Below, piece by piece: positions 6,779-14,962 of a stretch of 64,000 nucleotides of DNA; the stretch's first letter is position 1; each line of letters begins with the position of its first letter. The notes below the pieces were generated by a model, which saw only the letters and a program-made list of their open reading frames with translations, was not told the DNA's origin and made no database searches. The stretch covers positions 186,001-250,000 of the forward strand of contig CAJTFN010000004.1 of assembly GCA_910575815.1 (NCBI GenBank), written 5' to 3'. The DNA comes from Oscillospiraceae bacterium (GTDB lineage: Bacteria; Bacillota; Clostridia; Oscillospirales; Oscillospiraceae). The translations under genes and the position numbers were made by a program.

Positions 6779-7981
6779 TTACTCTCCCTTATCGCTTTCT
6801 TGTCTATCTTCCCAATAGGAAGTATTTTCCTTGAATGTGTCTGTTAGCTTAACACTTGCAAGGCTTAAAGCGTCTGCATTAGCGTCCCCATAGGTATCCA
6901 ATGTCATTGCTCTGCTTGCGTGTCCCATCATAAGGGCTAAACTTGCAATATCCATTCCAGCACGAATACCAACAGTAGCAAAATTGTGTCTTAACCCATG
7001 CGGCACTATCTTTTTTCCGTAGGCATCAACTAGATTATTTCTATCTACAAATTCACTAAATCGGCTGTTATACTGTTGTGGGCGCATAAATTGTTCTTCT
7101 TCACCTATAACAAACCAATTATCTTGTGGGGTTATAAGTGCTTTTCGCTCCTTTAGTGCCTGTTCTAATTGCGGCAACATTGGAAAAGTTCTAGTAGAAC
7201 TCTTATTTTTAGGATTTTTAGTGTAATCTCCTAATCCTTTTCCCTCACTTACTCCTACTGCCGACCTAATCCGTATAGTGTGCCTATTAAAGTCTATATC
7301 ATTCCATCTTAACCCGCAAATTTCCCCACGCCTTAACCCGGCGTAAAAGGCTAACAGTATTCCTACATACATAGGGTCTTGCGGCTCAAAGTCCAAATAG
7401 ACAGCTTCTAAAACATTGTCCATCTGTTCATTTGTCAAGTGTGTTACTTTTACATCTCCCTTTTTCGGCATTTTTACGCCTTTGAATGGGTCTTTTAACA
7501 ATTCACCGTTATTATAGAAGTAGTTATATACTTTTTTCAGTCTTGCATAGGTTGTATGTATTGTGTTTTGCGATAGTCCTAAATTATATAGCTTTGTTAG
7601 CCAACTGTTAATAACGGTATTATCAACCGTTGCAAATATGTAATCTCCTAAATACGGCTTTATATACTTGTTATATGAGTGTATGCTATTGCTATAAGTG
7701 CTTCTTTCTATTTCTCCTGTATCTAGCTGGTGCTTTAGATATTCCATAAAGGTTTTATCTACTGTACTAGCCTTTCCAGCATTTGGCATTAAATCGGCTT
7801 CTGCATTAAGAGCGTCTAACCACTCTTTTGCTATCCGTTGCGCTTCTCTCTTGCCCTTTGCGTCTGGCAACATTTTACTAAGTTCTTTCCACTTCCCTTG
7901 TGTATCTTTGTATTTTGCCCTTGCTTGCCACGGTTTGCCCTTGCGGTCTAATTGCCGAACACTAACAGCGGTGTACTTCAT
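6779..7981 (-). CDS. int: Tyrosine-type site-specific integrase
   Basis: 400 residues. The N-terminal arm-binding part (about 1-60, GKPWQARAKYKDTQGKWKELSK) is of the Tn916/phage Int type. A core-binding SAM-like domain follows (about 70-170, ERSTYSNSIHSYNKYIKPYLGDY). The catalytic domain (about 180-390) has all key residues: Arg in GLRRGEICGLRW, His-x-x-Arg in HGLRHNFATVGI, His in LMMGHAS and the nucleophile Tyr in TLDTYGDAN. The start at 7981 follows AGGAGGT. It lies at the right end of the element and reads inward, next to the repeats at 8005-8048. It carries out integration and excision; target choice seems to be the 3' end of the zinc dehydrogenase gene. Confidence 0.95.
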   Translation of the reverse strand: MKYTAVSVRQLDRKGKPWQARAKYKDTQGKWKELSKMLPDAKGKREAQRIAKEWLDALNAEADLMPNAGKASTVDKTFMEYLKHQLDTGEIERSTYSNSIHSYNKYIKPYLGDYIFATVDNTVINSWLTKLYNLGLSQNTIHTTYARLKKVYNYFYNNGELLKDPFKGVKMPKKGDVKVTHLTNEQMDNVLEAVYLDFEPQDPMYVGILLAFYAGLRRGEICGLRWNDIDFNRHTIRIRSAVGVSEGKGLGDYTKNPKNKSSTRTFPMLPQLEQALKERKALITPQDNWFVIGEEEQFMRPQQYNSRFSEFVDRNNLVDAYGKKIVPHGLRHNFATVGIRAGMDIASLALMMGHASRAMTLDTYGDANADALSLASVKLTDTFKENTSYWEDRQESDKGE

Positions 7982-8004
7982 CTGTCATACCTCCTAGGCT
8001 TGAA

Positions 8005-8048
8005 TTGTTCCGCATTTCATGCCCTGATTGTACCGCATATGTTCCGCA
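8005..8048. repeat. Right-end integrase arm-type repeats
   Basis: TTGTTCCGCA (8005-8014), TTGTACCGCA (8028-8037) and ATGTTCCGCA (8039-8048) match the three copies at the left end (1856-1911). They sit between the integrase gene and the host gene. Confidence 0.65.
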
Positions 8049-8058
8049 AAGTCAATGC

Positions 8059-9138
8059 TCATTCTGAAAATGGCAAACCCGCAAACCCTTGATTTTCAAC
8101 GGTTTGCGGGTCTTGATTTTTGCTAGTTTCTGAAAATACTATTCCCTTGAGATAGCCGGCGGGATTGGTGTCCAGCAGCCGAAAGCCTTCGCCGGTGTTC
8201 TCGAAGGGAATGCGGTGAGTGACCAGTTCGTCAGTAGGGAAGACACCCTTGGCATAGGCGTCCACGCCGATGCTCAGAATGTGCATGTATTCGTTTGTAT
8301 AATAAGGGTGGGTCACGTGAATGATGGGAGAGCGGTACATCATGTTGTAGGCCATCTCCTCTGTCCAGACCTCATTTTTGGCGTAGACCGAGGGGGCCAA
8401 AATTCTGCCCTGTCCGGCGATCTTGGCGATTGAAAGGGCCGTTTGCATGCCCCGCAAGCTGCCGGTAATCTCCACCACACAGTCAAACATCCGGCCATGG
8501 GTGAGTTCAAAAGAGGCATCCTCAATGTCCACAGCGTTGGGGTTGAGAGTCACGGTAGCGCCGTAGCGCTTTGCCAGTTCCAAGCGCTGCTCATCTAGGT
8601 CGATGGCCACAAGCTCACCAAGGGCCCGATTTTTCAGGCCTGAGAGGATCATCAGCCCCATAAAGCCGCAGCCTATCACGGCGATCCGGTCTCCCATCTT
8701 CGGCTCCGCCGCCCGTACGATATTGGAAAGACACATCATCGGTTCCCCCAGGCAGGTTTCGATAGGCTTGGAGAGACTTGGAATTTTCATCATTTGGGCG
8801 TTGGCGGCCACGTTGTAATCTGCGATGCAGGCGCTCAACACGCCGGTGGCATAGTCCCCCGGCTTAAACTGGGTCACGTTTTTGCCCACATCCGCCACGA
8901 CGCATACCGGCTCATGCCCGATGCCCATTGGGAAAGACGGGTTTTTGATCATGGCGTCGTAACCGTGCTTGTTTCCAAAACCCATGGCGCTGGTTCCATG
9001 GTAGGCGGGAATGTCGGAATGGCATAGACCCACGCTGATGGTTTTATACAGGACCTCATCTTCCCTCAAAGGCGGAATCTCCTCTTCGATCAGCTCAAAA
9101 CGTTCCGGCGCGATGAGCATGGCGCGTGTTCGTTTCAT
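8059..9138 (-). CDS. Zinc-dependent medium-chain alcohol/polyol dehydrogenase, tail altered by the element
   Basis: A 359-aa MDR-family NAD(P)-dependent oxidoreductase. Catalytic zinc ligands are in GLCHSDIPAYHG and GIGHEPVC. The Rossmann site is IAVIGCGFMGLMIL (about 153-166) with the acidic residue in VAIDLDEQRL. The structural four-cysteine zinc loop is not evident. It lies 22 bp after the transketolase C-subunit and is the third gene of a sigma-54-controlled operon, so it probably oxidises a sugar alcohol or reduces a keto-sugar. The last 24 residues (from SETSKNQDPQ) have no family counterpart I know and come from DNA with an 11-bp inverted repeat (8077-8111). They probably derive from the inserted element, which thus replaced the natural stop. 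Confidence 0.9.
   Translation of the reverse strand: MKRTRAMLIAPERFELIEEEIPPLREDEVLYKTISVGLCHSDIPAYHGTSAMGFGNKHGYDAMIKNPSFPMGIGHEPVCVVADVGKNVTQFKPGDYATGVLSACIADYNVAANAQMMKIPSLSKPIETCLGEPMMCLSNIVRAAEPKMGDRIAVIGCGFMGLMILSGLKNRALGELVAIDLDEQRLELAKRYGATVTLNPNAVDIEDASFELTHGRMFDCVVEITGSLRGMQTALSIAKIAGQGRILAPSVYAKNEVWTEEMAYNMMYRSPIIHVTHPYYTNEYMHILSIGVDAYAKGVFPTDELVTHRIPFENTGEGFRLLDTNPAGYLKGIVFSETSKNQDPQTVENQGFAGLPFSE
8077..8111. repeat. Inverted repeat at the element/host junction
   Basis: ACCCGCAAACC (8077-8087) and GGTTTGCGGGT (8101-8111) with a 13-nt loop lie inside the extended 3' end of the dehydrogenase gene. A tyrosine-recombinase core site or a terminator could look like this; the core-site role is a guess. 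Confidence 0.5.
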
Positions 9139-9160
9139 AGCGGTTGCACTCCTTTCTCCT

Positions 9161-10135
9161 TTACTTTCGGGTGATAGCTCGCTTGACGGCTTCTGCGATG
9201 TGGCGGGGAGTCAGGCCGAGGGTCTCCTTTAAATAGTCGATGGGACCGACTTCGCCAAAGCGGTCCTGCACGCCGACACGTTCCACCGGAACCGGGCAAC
9301 TGGTCCCCAGCACTTCGCAGACGGCGCTGCCAAGGCCGCCGATGACATTGTGGTTTTCCGCGGTGACAATGGCTCCGGTTTCTTTGGCACAGGCTGTCAG
9401 AAGTTCTTTGTCAATGGGTTTGATGGTGAACATATCTACCACCCGAACACGGATGCCCTGGGTGGCAAGAATGCCGGCGGCCTCCACGGCGTCGGCTACC
9501 ATCAGGCCGCTGGCTACAATGGTGGCGTCGGTTCCCTCCCGGATGACACAGCCTTTGCCGATGGTGAACTTGGAGCCTTCCACATAGATTTTCGCCATAG
9601 GCTTACGGGCCATCCGGAGATAGTATACCCCGTTCAAGCCTACCAGTTGTTCCAGCAAGTTTACCAGCATGGCACTGTCGGTGGGCTCCACAATGGTCAG
9701 GTCGGGAAAGGCCCGCACGGCGGCAATGTCCTCAAAGGGCATGTGGGTGCCGCCGTTAAAGGCCGCCATGATGCCGGGATCGGATCTGACGAGGCGGATG
9801 TTGGCACCGGCGTAACAGGCGGAGATGAAAATTTGGTCGTTGGCCCGGCGGGACAGGAAAGGGGAAAAGGTATGGCAAAAGGGAATCTTTCCCACGGCAG
9901 ACAGGCCGCAGGCGACGCCCACCATGTTGGCTTCCTGAATGCCGCAGTTGAAAAGCTGCTTTGGATAGGTTTCCTCCATCTCCCGATAACCGCCGCCCAG
10001 GATGCAGACACCCAGATCGGCTTCCAGTTCCATAACGTCTGCGTTTTCTCCCATCAGGCGCATCATGGTGTGGAAATACGTTTCGGAGAGACCGGTGCTC
10101 TCTATGATGACATTTTCAACGGTTTGGAATTCCAT
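9161..10135 (-). CDS. Transketolase-like enzyme, C-terminal subunit
   Basis: 324 residues covering the pyrimidine-binding and C-terminal domains of a split transketolase: EADLGVC near 40, FNCGIQEANMVGVACGLSAVGK with the catalytic Glu (about 67-88), HTFSPFLSRRANDQI, and a C-terminal Rossmann-like fold (ATIVASGLMVADAVEAAGIL). It acts with the N-terminal subunit encoded 19 bp upstream. Together they transfer a two-carbon ketol unit between sugars using thiamine diphosphate. The operon also has a dehydrogenase and, before the insertion, a GPH transporter, which suggests uptake, oxidation and carbon-skeleton rearrangement of an unidentified sugar or polyol. The start at 10135 follows AGAGGAGG. Confidence 0.92.
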   Translation of the reverse strand: MEFQTVENVIIESTGLSETYFHTMMRLMGENADVMELEADLGVCILGGGYREMEETYPKQLFNCGIQEANMVGVACGLSAVGKIPFCHTFSPFLSRRANDQIFISACYAGANIRLVRSDPGIMAAFNGGTHMPFEDIAAVRAFPDLTIVEPTDSAMLVNLLEQLVGLNGVYYLRMARKPMAKIYVEGSKFTIGKGCVIREGTDATIVASGLMVADAVEAAGILATQGIRVRVVDMFTIKPIDKELLTACAKETGAIVTAENHNVIGGLGSAVCEVLGTSCPVPVERVGVQDRFGEVGPIDYLKETLGLTPRHIAEAVKRAITRK

Positions 10136-10154
10136 GTTTAAGCCTCCTCTTTCT

Positions 10155-10976
10155 TTAAGCGTTCAGGGCCCGAAGGGCCTCTTCCATGTCTTCCTGGCTC
10201 ACGGCCATATGATGGCACCAATTGCGCATGGCAAAGGTACAGTCTTTGCCCTTGACCGTGTGGAGCACAATGGCGCTGGGGATACCAGAGAGGGATTTCG
10301 CGCGGACAATGGCGTCGTAGATAGCCGCGCAATCATGGCCGTCTACCTCCGACACATCCCAGTGAAAGCTGTGGAACTTGTCTGCGTAGTTCTCCATCTC
10401 TCCGATCTGGCTGACATACCCGTCGATCTGCGCCCGGTTATCGTCCACGAACAGAATCAGGTTTCCCAACCGCTGCTGGGCGGCGTAGATGATGGCCTCC
10501 CAGTTCTGACCCTCCTGGGATTCGCCGTCTCCCATGATGCAGTAGACGGTATTGCTTTTTCCGTTTAGCAGATGGCCGTGGGCAATACCGCAGGCAATGG
10601 AGAGGCCCTGTCCCAAGGAGCCGGTGGTCATGTCGATGCCCGGTGTTTTCCGGCGGTCACAATGGCTGGGCAGATTCGTACCGGGCTGATTCAGGGTTTC
10701 CAACCACTCCTTGGGAAAGAAGCCACGAAGGGCCAGGGCGGCGTAAATTGCTGGACCCGCATGCCCCTTGGAGCAGACCAGCCAGTCCCGATCCTCCCAA
10801 AGGGGATTTTCAGGATTGTGCTTCAGCTGGCCTCCGTACAACACACTGAGCAAGTCTGCGATGGACATGCAGCCGCCGATGTGCCCAAAGCCCCGCAGTC
10901 CGACCTGACGAATGGTGTGAATTCGAATTTGCCTTGCGAACTCCCGTAGTTCCAATTCTTTTACTTGGGTTAACAT
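10155..10976 (-). CDS. Transketolase-like enzyme, N-terminal subunit
   Basis: 273 residues forming the thiamine-diphosphate-binding domain. GHIGGCMSIADLLSVLY near 33-49, SKGHAGPAIYAALALRG, the GSLGQGLSIACGIAHG loop and the TPP motif GDGESQEGQNWEA near 150-162 are all present. It is the first gene of the operon, preceded by a sigma-54 promoter (11031-11044) with an AAGGAGAG ribosome site before the ATG at 10976. Split transketolases of this kind are common in Firmicutes accessory sugar operons. Substrate not determined. Confidence 0.93.
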   Translation of the reverse strand: MLTQVKELELREFARQIRIHTIRQVGLRGFGHIGGCMSIADLLSVLYGGQLKHNPENPLWEDRDWLVCSKGHAGPAIYAALALRGFFPKEWLETLNQPGTNLPSHCDRRKTPGIDMTTGSLGQGLSIACGIAHGHLLNGKSNTVYCIMGDGESQEGQNWEAIIYAAQQRLGNLILFVDDNRAQIDGYVSQIGEMENYADKFHSFHWDVSEVDGHDCAAIYDAIVRAKSLSGIPSAIVLHTVKGKDCTFAMRNWCHHMAVSQEDMEEALRALNA

Positions 10977-11030
10977 AAGGTCTCACTCTCCTTGTCGTTT
11001 TCACGCTGTTGCGTGTTGGCCATTAATAAA

Positions 11031-11044
11031 GCATTTTTTGTGCC
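11031..11044 (-). promoter_or_regulatory. Sigma-54 promoter of the transketolase operon
   Basis: On the minus strand TTGGCAC precedes ATGCTT with exactly GG-N10-GC (GG complement at 11043-11044, GC complement at 11031-11032). It lies 55 bp before the transketolase start. The mirror-image gene at 11402 has the same type of promoter. Confidence 0.8.
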
Positions 11045-11184
11045 AATATAGGATAAAACCACCTTTGTATTTCTAATAAAAAATAGAAAGATTTTTGGGC
11101 ATACCTCCACAAAAACCGAGAATCTTAATGGAAAAATCCAAATCTTTATTCAGGTAATCTCTTTGTTTGAGAATTCTTGAGAAA

Positions 11185-11217
11185 TTTTGTGCGACTTTTG
11201 TGAGAATTCGCACGAAA
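11185..11217. promoter_or_regulatory. Dyad, candidate enhancer for the sigma-54 activator
   Basis: TTTTGTGCGA (11185-11194) and TCGCACGAAA (11208-11217) form a dyad about 155 bp from the minus-strand and 130 bp from the plus-strand -24 element, the usual distance for an upstream activating site. Binding by the protein encoded at 12779 is inferred. Confidence 0.55.
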
Positions 11218-11332
11218 AAAAGCAGCGGAATGGGAGCTTGAAGGGAGAGGGAACGACGGAATAAGAACGGTTACAGGGACATCTAAAGAACACAAAAATA
11301 GGATTTTGGCAGATTTTTGAAATAACAAGAGA

Positions 11333-11348
11333 TGGCATGTAAATTGCT
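11333..11348 (+). promoter_or_regulatory. Sigma-54 promoter of the iron alcohol dehydrogenase gene
   Basis: TGGCATGTAAATTGCT has GG (11334-11335) and GC (11346-11347) exactly 10 bp apart, a close match to the -24/-12 consensus. It lies 54 bp upstream of the ATG at 11402. Confidence 0.88.
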
Positions 11349-11401
11349 TTTATATTTATTTCGAGGGACACCTCGCTATTCTTAAAATGGAGGTAAGCAA
11401 A

Positions 11402-12571
11402 ATGTTGACTCAATTCTCTTTCCATGCGCCATCTTTTGTACTGGCGGAACGAAACGGGTGCGCAAAAACGGGGGGTCTGCTGAAAAGCTACGGCGCGGCG
11501 GGCAACGTACTGCTGGTGTGCGGCAGCAAGACGTCGGAGCTGGGGTTGCTGGTTCCAGTGATTGACAGTATCCGGGCGGAGGGCCTGAAGCCGGTGGTGT
11601 TTGATAAGTCGCAGCCAGACGCCCCGGTGGAGGTTGTACGGGAAGGCATCCGCATCGCCCAAAAGGAGGGTGTCTCCGCAGTGGTGGCCTTTGGCGGCGG
11701 AAGTGCCATGGACACGGCCAAGGCCATTGCCTGTATGGTGCATCTGGAAGGGGATGTACTGGAGTATTGCCGGGGCAGTCTGGCGCCGTCTCCCAGAAAA
11801 TGCTTGCTCTTTGCCATTCCCACCACCTGCGGGACCGGGTCGGAGGCTACGGATATCGGCGTGGTATTGGATCGCCATGGCCCCTACAAATATATTTTCG
11901 CGAATCCCTTCGCTGGGCCGGACGTGGCGATTTTGGATCCGCTGCTGCTGCGGTCCCTATCCCCGCAGATGATCGCGGCCACGGCTATGGATGCTTTTTC
12001 CCACAGTGCCGAGGCGTACACTTGCCGTGGAGCGAATGTAATGATGGAACCCCTGGCCCTGTGCTCCATGCGGGATATCTTGACCTTTTTGCCTAAAGCA
12101 CTCGCGGCTGCTGATGAGGAGAGACTGGATGCAGTCGAACGACTGCTCATCGCCTCTTGCATGGCGGGACAGGCCTTTACACAGGTGGGTCTGCATTTAG
12201 GACACGCCATTGCCCACGGCATAGGTGTTCATGGGCATGTGCACCATGGCGCCGCCTGCGCACTGGCACTCCCCTATGCCTTAGCGTCGGTTAGTGGGGA
12301 GATACCGAACCGTATTCGCACGGTAGGAGAGCTGCTGGGAGTGACCTTCCCTTCCGGTTGTGCTGCTTCGGAGATTGGCCGCTTGGTGGGAGAGGAACTG
12401 CTGCGGTTTAATCGTTCCGTCGGAATCAATTCCCTGAGCCAATATGGGGTAACGGAGGATATGCTGGACGCAATAGCGGAGTATGCCGTCCATGAAGAGG
12501 GGACCCAAGGGAATGCCTATCGTCCCTCTCACAAAGAGGAATTAGTTGCCTATCTGCGGGGAATTATGTAA
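11402..12571 (+). CDS. Iron-containing alcohol dehydrogenase
   Basis: 389 residues, family III metal-dependent alcohol dehydrogenase. The nucleotide-binding motif is AFGGGSAMDTAKAIA near 90-104, followed by PTTCGTGSEATDIGV. The metal-binding Asp/His set lies in DVAILDP, MDAFSHSAEAY, GLHLGHAIAHGIG and HVHHGAA. An ATG at 11387 is also in frame, but GGAGG (11389-11393) precedes the ATG at 11402 by 8 nt, so the latter is chosen. Its sigma-54 promoter mirrors that of the transketolase operon, and the activator is encoded next. It probably reduces an aldehyde or keto end product, or oxidises the incoming alcohol. Confidence 0.93.
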   Translation: MLTQFSFHAPSFVLAERNGCAKTGGLLKSYGAAGNVLLVCGSKTSELGLLVPVIDSIRAEGLKPVVFDKSQPDAPVEVVREGIRIAQKEGVSAVVAFGGGSAMDTAKAIACMVHLEGDVLEYCRGSLAPSPRKCLLFAIPTTCGTGSEATDIGVVLDRHGPYKYIFANPFAGPDVAILDPLLLRSLSPQMIAATAMDAFSHSAEAYTCRGANVMMEPLALCSMRDILTFLPKALAAADEERLDAVERLLIASCMAGQAFTQVGLHLGHAIAHGIGVHGHVHHGAACALALPYALASVSGEIPNRIRTVGELLGVTFPSGCAASEIGRLVGEELLRFNRSVGINSLSQYGVTEDMLDAIAEYAVHEEGTQGNAYRPSHKEELVAYLRGIM

Positions 12572-12723
12572 ATTTCAGCAGATGGTGTGCCGAAAAGTGG
12601 CGGGTTCATCTATGAATTCTCTGGCAAACCTGTAAGTTCATTTGATCTATGGACCCGAGGGCGGATTTCCGTCCCCGGGTTCCTGGTTATAGAGGGTATG
12701 AGATTCCCCTAGTGAATCCCCGG

Positions 12724-12752
12724 TTGCGGGCTCGGAACAATTTCTGTATAAT
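12724..12752 (+). promoter_or_regulatory. Sigma-A promoter of the sigma-54 activator gene
   Basis: TTGCGG (12724-12729), 17-bp spacer, TATAAT (12747-12752), 26 bp before the ATG. The activator is therefore made by housekeeping polymerase. Confidence 0.8.
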
Positions 12753-12778
12753 GGGGCCAGGAGAGAGGAGGCTTTTTC

Positions 12779-14731
12779 ATGCAGATCAACCATACCTTTT
12801 ACCAGCATCTGACTGAACAGTGGCAGCGGTTCGCGGATACTGGAGAAATTCCGTCTGGGGTTCGTCCTGAGATTGCCGAGTCCTGGAGGCGGAGCCGTGC
12901 TTACGGAGTGGATATGGAGTGGCCGGTAATTTCCACTCTGTCGGATGTGGACTTCCAGTGCCTTTGTGAGGAGAACCGCTCTTTAATCGACTTTGTAATG
13001 CCGGTGATGAAACGAATCCACGCTCTGGTCAGCGGCACCAAAAACCTGATTTCCCTTCACACGCCGGAGGGGTACATGCTGGCTTACTGCGGCGACGAAT
13101 ACTATCATAACGGCCAGGGGGGATCCTCCTTCCGGATTGGGGTCAAATGGGACGAGGAGAGCATTGGGACTAACGGCGTGACGTTGGCGCTGCGCCTGCG
13201 AAAGCCGGTCCAGGTTTATGGTGCGGAGCACTACTGTCGGTTTCAGCAGGACGGCACTTGTTCGGCGGCTCCGATTTTTGGGGAGGATGGTGCCGTACTG
13301 GGGATTATCAACATGGCGGGAGAGAACACGACGGGCTCCCTTCATACCATGGGGCTGGTGGCACTGGGAGCATTTTCTGTGGAAAAACAGCTGGGATTGG
13401 CCCACTCCTATCAGCTGCTGGATGACACCTTTGCCACAATTTTTGAGGGCTTAATCGTTCTGGATCAGGACCTTTGCATCAGCCGGGTCAGCCGGAGCGT
13501 CACGCAGATGTTTCAAGTCCGGGAGGAAATGCTGCTGAAGACGTCCTTTTTAAAGCTAGTCGGTTCCCTGGAGCCGGAGTTTGAACAATCGCTTCGATGC
13601 AGCGCCCAGCCGCAATCCTATCCGGAGATGGAGCTTGACATTTTCGGAAAGCACGTTTCTTGCAATGTATCATGTACCCCCACCATAATCAATGATCGGT
13701 TTCGGGGAGCGCTGCTATTAATCCGGGAGAGTAAGACTGTGAATACCCTGGTCAACCATCTAGCGGGAAATACGGCACACTATACCTTTGACTCCATTGT
13801 CACCCGGGACAAGACCATCCTGCAGGCGATGGAGATTATGAAAAGTGTAGCCTCCACCGACTGCACGATTTTACTGGAAGGGGAGAGCGGCACCGGCAAG
13901 GAGCTCTTTGCCCACGCGATTCACAGTGTGAGCCATCGGAAAAGCGGACCCTTCATTGCGGTAAATTGCGCGTCGCTGCCGCATTCCCTGGTGGAGAGCG
14001 AGCTGTTTGGTTATGAAAAGGGTGCATTTTCTGGGGCGTTGGGACAGGGGAATCCAGGGAAATTTGAGCTGGCCGACGGAGGCACGATATTTTTGGATGA
14101 GATAGGAGAGCTACCGTTAGAGATTCAAGCGAAACTGTTGCGGGTGCTGGATACGCATCGGGCTTACCGTCTGGGTGGAAAACGGGAGAAGACGCTGAAT
14201 ATCCGGGTGATCGCGGCCACGAACCGGAATCTTGCAAAAGAAATTCAAAACTACAATTTTCGGGCGGACCTCTATTACCGGCTCAATGTGCTGTCGTTTT
14301 ACATTCCTCCGCTCCGGGAGAGAGCCGGCGACACGGTCTTGCTGGCGGAGTATTTCCTCCGTGATCTCAACCGAAAAAATCTCCGGGAGGGAAGCGGCTT
14401 TCACAAAGAATTCTCCGGAGATTTTTTGGAGCGAATGCAGAACTATTCCTGGCCAGGCAATGTCCGGGAGCTTCAAAATGTGGTTCTGCGGGCCTATTAT
14501 TGCAGCGGAAGTGACCGCATCATTACGGTGGACCATTTGCCCGATGCACTCCGGCCGACGGAGGGGACTCCGCTGGCCTCTCACCCTGAAGAATATGAGC
14601 AGATGACCCGGCTCATGGCCCGCTGCGGCGGCGACACGGAAATGGCGGCCCGGGAACTGGGAATGAGCCGTGCGACCTGCTACCGCCGTTTGAAAGAGCT
14701 GGGGATTCGCCCTAAGGATTTCCGGCGGTAA
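12779..14731 (+). CDS. Sigma-54-dependent activator (GAF-PAS-AAA+-Fis)
   Basis: 650 residues, AcoR-like architecture. An N-terminal sensory region contains a GAF domain (about 60-205), then a PAS-like domain (about 215-325, YQLLDDTFATIFEGLIVLDQD). The AAA+ domain is at about 330-565 with Walker A GESGTGKE near 368, the sigma-54 contact loop as GAFSGA (usually GAFTGA) near 416, Walker B GGTIFLDEIGELP and arginine-finger region LYYRLNVL. A Fis-type helix-turn-helix ends the protein (about 615-645, MAARELGMSRATCYRRLKELG). It is very likely the activator of the two divergent sigma-54 promoters upstream, binding the dyad at 11185-11217. The GAF domain would sense a metabolite of the pathway; no receiver domain is present. 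It ends at the strong terminator at 14826. Confidence 0.95.
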   Translation: MQINHTFYQHLTEQWQRFADTGEIPSGVRPEIAESWRRSRAYGVDMEWPVISTLSDVDFQCLCEENRSLIDFVMPVMKRIHALVSGTKNLISLHTPEGYMLAYCGDEYYHNGQGGSSFRIGVKWDEESIGTNGVTLALRLRKPVQVYGAEHYCRFQQDGTCSAAPIFGEDGAVLGIINMAGENTTGSLHTMGLVALGAFSVEKQLGLAHSYQLLDDTFATIFEGLIVLDQDLCISRVSRSVTQMFQVREEMLLKTSFLKLVGSLEPEFEQSLRCSAQPQSYPEMELDIFGKHVSCNVSCTPTIINDRFRGALLLIRESKTVNTLVNHLAGNTAHYTFDSIVTRDKTILQAMEIMKSVASTDCTILLEGESGTGKELFAHAIHSVSHRKSGPFIAVNCASLPHSLVESELFGYEKGAFSGALGQGNPGKFELADGGTIFLDEIGELPLEIQAKLLRVLDTHRAYRLGGKREKTLNIRVIAATNRNLAKEIQNYNFRADLYYRLNVLSFYIPPLRERAGDTVLLAEYFLRDLNRKNLREGSGFHKEFSGDFLERMQNYSWPGNVRELQNVVLRAYYCSGSDRIITVDHLPDALRPTEGTPLASHPEEYEQMTRLMARCGGDTEMAARELGMSRATCYRRLKELGIRPKDFRR

Positions 14732-14825
14732 TCGAGGCTTCGACACAGAGGGGCGGGGGGAGCGTGCGCGGAGTCCTTAGAAAAAGAACCGAGCATTTAA
14801 TAGCGGAATTACAAAACACCAAAAT

Positions 14826-14881
14826 ACCGCGCGGCAGAGTTCGGGTGCTTTCGAAGGAAAGCCCAGTCCCTGCCGCGCGGT
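14826..14881. terminator. Large hairpin terminator between convergent genes
   Basis: Perfect 11-bp outer arms ACCGCGCGGCA (14826-14836) and TGCCGCGCGGT (14871-14881) enclose an inner hairpin (GCTTTC/GAAAGC). A-run before and TTTTG after allow use from both sides. Confidence 0.8.
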
Positions 14882-14962
14882 GGTTTTGATGATGGATCAC
14901 AAAATACCGAACCAATTTAGACGGAAAAAAATCTCTCGTGACCTGAGGGGACGAAAACCCGA

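Larger units (their letters stand above)
1740..8130. mobile_element. Integrated element with tyrosine integrase, serine resolvase and candidate Rep
   Basis: A block of clearly lower GC than its surroundings holds a tyrosine integrase, a serine resolvase, an Xre regulator, two small unknown proteins and a 488-aa unknown protein. Repeats of TGCGGAACA type occur three times near each end, as expected for integrase arm sites. The edges are approximate: left between 1716 and 1855, right between 8049 and 8135. I found no convincing identical core repeat, no tRNA target, no relaxase, no coupling protein and no recognisable cargo. It separates two parts of a likely host operon. Best guess is an integrated plasmid-like element or a minimal integrative element that depends on another element to move. 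Confidence 0.75.

Noticed and set aside
8077-8111. Clear att core shared by both ends of the element
   Set aside because: The inverted repeat here has no matching copy near 1716-1855; only short 7-bp matches were found, too weak to call.
7990-8140. tRNA gene as integration target
   Set aside because: No cloverleaf or CCA end is visible at either edge; the target looks like the 3' end of a protein gene.
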